Positions 14,401-15,340 of a stretch of 15,340 nucleotides of DNA are shown in pieces. The translations under genes were made by a program, and so were the position numbers. The DNA comes from Paraktedonobacter sp035294465 (GTDB lineage Bacteria; Chloroflexota; Ktedonobacteria; Ktedonobacterales; Ktedonobacteraceae): positions 1-15,340 of the forward strand of contig DATGKW010000163.1 in assembly GCA_035294465.1 (NCBI GenBank), written 5' to 3'. The notes beneath the pieces are model-generated. The model was not told where the DNA came from. It did no database searches and saw nothing but the letters and a program-made list of their open reading frames with translations. Numbering within the stretch: position 1 is the first letter of the stretch; every line of letters starts with the position of its first letter.

Positions 14401-15340
14401 TGCTAACGGCGAAGCCTGGATGCAACTGGTCATTGGCGAGGTCAGCCGAGGCCACGGTCGCTATTACGAGGCGCTTGGCCATTTCCAGCAAGCCCTGGAG
14501 AGCTTTCGCTCCATGCCTAATAGCGAAGGCTACCCGTCAGCTCTGCATGACCGGGGCACCATTCGCGAAGCCCTGGGGGATTATGTCGCGGCCCTGGAAG
14601 ATTACGAAGAGGCTCTGCGCATCTTTAACGCTCTCGGCTCGCATTACTGGAAAGCCTGGGTAATGGCCGATGAAAGCGTAGTCTACCTGGACCTGGGTAA
14701 GTTTGAGCAGGCCGAGCAACTGGCTGGTCAGGCCCTGGGAATTTTCCGTGAGGCCGGAGCCCGGCGGGGTGAAGGCTGGACCATGCGTGCGCTGGGCGAT
14801 ATCGCGCGCAGGCAGCGGCGCTTCGCCGACGCGCGTAGCTACTATAGCGAGGCCCTGGCTATCTTTACCAGCCTGGGCGACCGCGTTGACCTGGCGCGCG
14901 TCATCAACTCGCAGGGAGCTGTCTCCTTTGAAGAGGGTGAACCACTGACCGCCAAAGAGCACTACGAACATGCTCTGGCTATTGCCCAGGAGCAGGAGAC
15001 GCTGCAGATCAAAGAGCGCGCGCTGCGCGGCCTGGGCGATGTCATGCGCGCCCTGCACCAGTACGATAGATCCAGACAGTACTATCAAGAGGCGCTGGCT
15101 CTTGCCACCGAGATGGATACATCCGCCGAACGCTGCGCTACTCTCCACCACCTCGGCCAGCTCTATTACGAGCAACAGAACTATCAAGAGACGCTCGATA
15201 CCTGGCTCCAGGCCCTCACTTCCGACCGACGCATCGGCCACCCGGCACGCGAGCATCTCAAGGTAAAGATCGATCAACTGGTTCAGGAGCAGCACCTGGA
15301 GAGCCTCTATACGGAACTCTGCCAGAAGCAAGGGCTTGAG
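11402..15340 (+). CDS. CHAT protease - NB-ARC ATPase - TPR protein (3' end cut)
   Basis: Predicted NLR-like switch: TPRs sense, the ATPase gates, the protease cleaves an unknown target. Seen: 1313 codons open to the window end. CHAT domain about 95-400, with PWELLH near 126, catalytic His244 in HFDGHG and Cys317 in FSACET. A Cys4 zinc-ribbon-like insert (C251, C256, C267, C270) lies between them. The STAND/NB-ARC part begins with FVGRERE 445-451, Walker A GPAGIGKS 498-505, Walker B LLLLD 579-583, TSR 613-615, GYPLG 681-685 (GxP) and an MHD-like YTIHAQVRHYA 824-834. Nine TPRs fill 926-1285, with at least 28 residues after. An in-frame TAA at 11375-11377 rules out an upstream start; ATG 11402 has only a weak GAGAGAG site. 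All motifs appear intact. Immunity or cell-death function is inferred from CHAT and STAND relatives. Confidence 0.92.
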   Translation, partial: MAETLNLLFQKREDGTFELQVRGSWSGRFVSSSFVPPYNSRQLNTLLRRLNNLESDQRELREIGHRLFQALCGSDPSGAGRGEAMEQSVQAMWRSVIQRTLRRRATVALTLCFGPGCEEFVRYPWELLHNDEHFLLASGVFTLTRAILRPDSPSESTLPVYPPLRLLYIGASPVDCPSLETERSFEALERGLGRLIDDGLLLIDRLEPPTFDELVRYLTSIGGVNNFDDSETPVPCYAIHFDGHGAYGRLCPADDCDALNDANAQRCRECDTSLRSVQPQTYLCFCDDEGRTRLIDTSSLRELLVSSDVRLAVFSACETAALAGGTSPEEKRRAVVDATLATALLMAEVEAVVAMPFSLQDDLSPTFMYHFYDDIANGRTLESALARARQAMLPLSKAHGWFVPVLYRHVTQGDEGPVPFLALSEEDEPDERDHPLAHLGASTTFVGREREVEELSNLLARVLGDIDGTSSPGWQSGEHTKLKIPRARSGIHHIALTGPAGIGKSELAFEVVRRNQERFPGGIVGISLEGGKSLGAALTEIIHALRMPAKALHSANTEQRERLVLNTLRVLANRNLPCLLLLDSFEEVQEGGEVGNWYRFLCSLPEEVVVLLTSRFNPATAASLESAACRWYEFPVGKMSSQDLLKLFAELAANSGLAERIHMEDAYQQSLLEEISTLLDGYPLGAQLIFGTARNIHGKVYAPEAATRSLEEVRDELRETLPEGIWSVLDIAYRRLPLVAQQLLPYLSAFKLPFSREQIIMLVAPETPHMARITGYLGQNGASAALQPAPNPHSGVPVELQQDWRTARDALVQAAFIQFDGRVYTIHAQVRHYALAHLPLEERQRAHRVVASYYSSLPQPSPYEWFAAFEHLEDAGEPQDLQNAIRLAVKASWALRGRSYATELQAMLRRAEGYALHLNDKTGEGEIQCCLGAILRRLGKYAEAVGCLTRSLTLHREQNERDEAAWALYELAMLFREEGQFAQAGQHAQEALSLFREAGDANGEAWMQLVIGEVSRGHGRYYEALGHFQQALESFRSMPNSEGYPSALHDRGTIREALGDYVAALEDYEEALRIFNALGSHYWKAWVMADESVVYLDLGKFEQAEQLAGQALGIFREAGARRGEGWTMRALGDIARRQRRFADARSYYSEALAIFTSLGDRVDLARVINSQGAVSFEEGEPLTAKEHYEHALAIAQEQETLQIKERALRGLGDVMRALHQYDRSRQYYQEALALATEMDTSAERCATLHHLGQLYYEQQNYQETLDTWLQALTSDRRIGHPAREHLKVKIDQLVQEQHLESLYTELCQKQGLE
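12152..12211 (+). other. Zinc-ribbon-like Cys4 insert in the CHAT domain
   Basis: Residues 251-274 read as C-P-x3-C, then N260, A264, C267-x2-C270, and L274. This follows the common zinc-ribbon pattern CPxxC..N..A..C..C...L, except for one extra residue in the first knuckle (x4 rather than x2). Two more Cys (C284, C286, CFC) follow. The insert begins six residues after the catalytic HG and ends 47 residues before the catalytic Cys. Confidence 0.6.
14177..15256 (+). repeat. Nine tandem 40-residue TPR units
   Basis: Residues 926-1285 divide into nine units of exactly 40 residues (120 bp) with no insertion. The shared pattern is G in helix A, a Gly or similar with an aromatic before A in the turn, then Y/F..AL at the end of helix B, usually with a following IF or LF (for example YEEALRIF, YSEALAIF, YQEALALA). 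The DNA copies are clearly diverged, so this is an old array rather than a recent expansion. Confidence 0.85.

Noticed and set aside
12002..15331. Four long minus-strand frames (208-282 codons) opposite the CHAT gene
   Set aside because: They are antisense to an unbroken, motif-rich coding frame of high GC; the residues show composition bias and no domain.

Overview
The window looks like part of a bacterial chromosome, moderately GC-rich with AT-rich intergenic gaps. The mix of genes fits Chloroflexota, most likely class Ktedonobacteria: separate secD and secF with Thr/Pro/Ala-rich linkers, a lone multi-TM/HAMP-like protein, a cytoplasmic alkaline-phosphatase-fold phosphodiesterase, and a giant CHAT-NB-ARC-TPR protein. 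This lineage call is an inference from protein style, not from a marker gene. I found no tRNA, rRNA, IS element, CRISPR array or phage gene.

Layout. Minus strand, 1-2793: secF (cut by the left edge) and secD, overlapping by 8 bp. Gap 2794-3385: an extended -10 promoter for secDF, three close hairpins, and a plus-strand TTGACA/TATTAT promoter whose spacer is a perfect inverted repeat. That promoter is followed by a possible 35-codon gene. Plus strand, 3386-6907: a two-gene MacB/FtsX-type ABC exporter (ATPase and 918-residue permease), ending at a strong hairpin. Minus strand, 7006-9515: the phosphodiesterase and a 6-TM/HAMP-like protein, each with its own candidate promoter. Plus strand, 9782-11080: the ribosome-assembly GTPase obg, followed by a hairpin. 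Plus strand, 11402 to the right edge: an open frame of 1313 codons with no stop.

The gene of greatest interest is the last. It joins a CHAT caspase-like protease domain (His244/Cys317), a zinc-ribbon-like Cys4 insert lying between the two catalytic residues, an NB-ARC/STAND ATPase (Walker A 498-505, Walker B 579-583, GxP and MHD-like motifs) and nine TPR units of exactly 40 residues each. This is the design of NLR-like sensors: TPRs sense, the ATPase switches, and the protease acts. A role in phage defence or regulated cell death is inference. Its 321-bp leader holds an extended -10, three T5 tracts, a small terminator-like hairpin 27 bp before the start codon, and a possible short leader ORF.

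The other genes are housekeeping or common membrane functions. SecDF uses the proton gradient to help pull proteins across the membrane, Obg acts in 50S assembly and stress control, and the ABC pair probably exports a lipid, peptide or drug.
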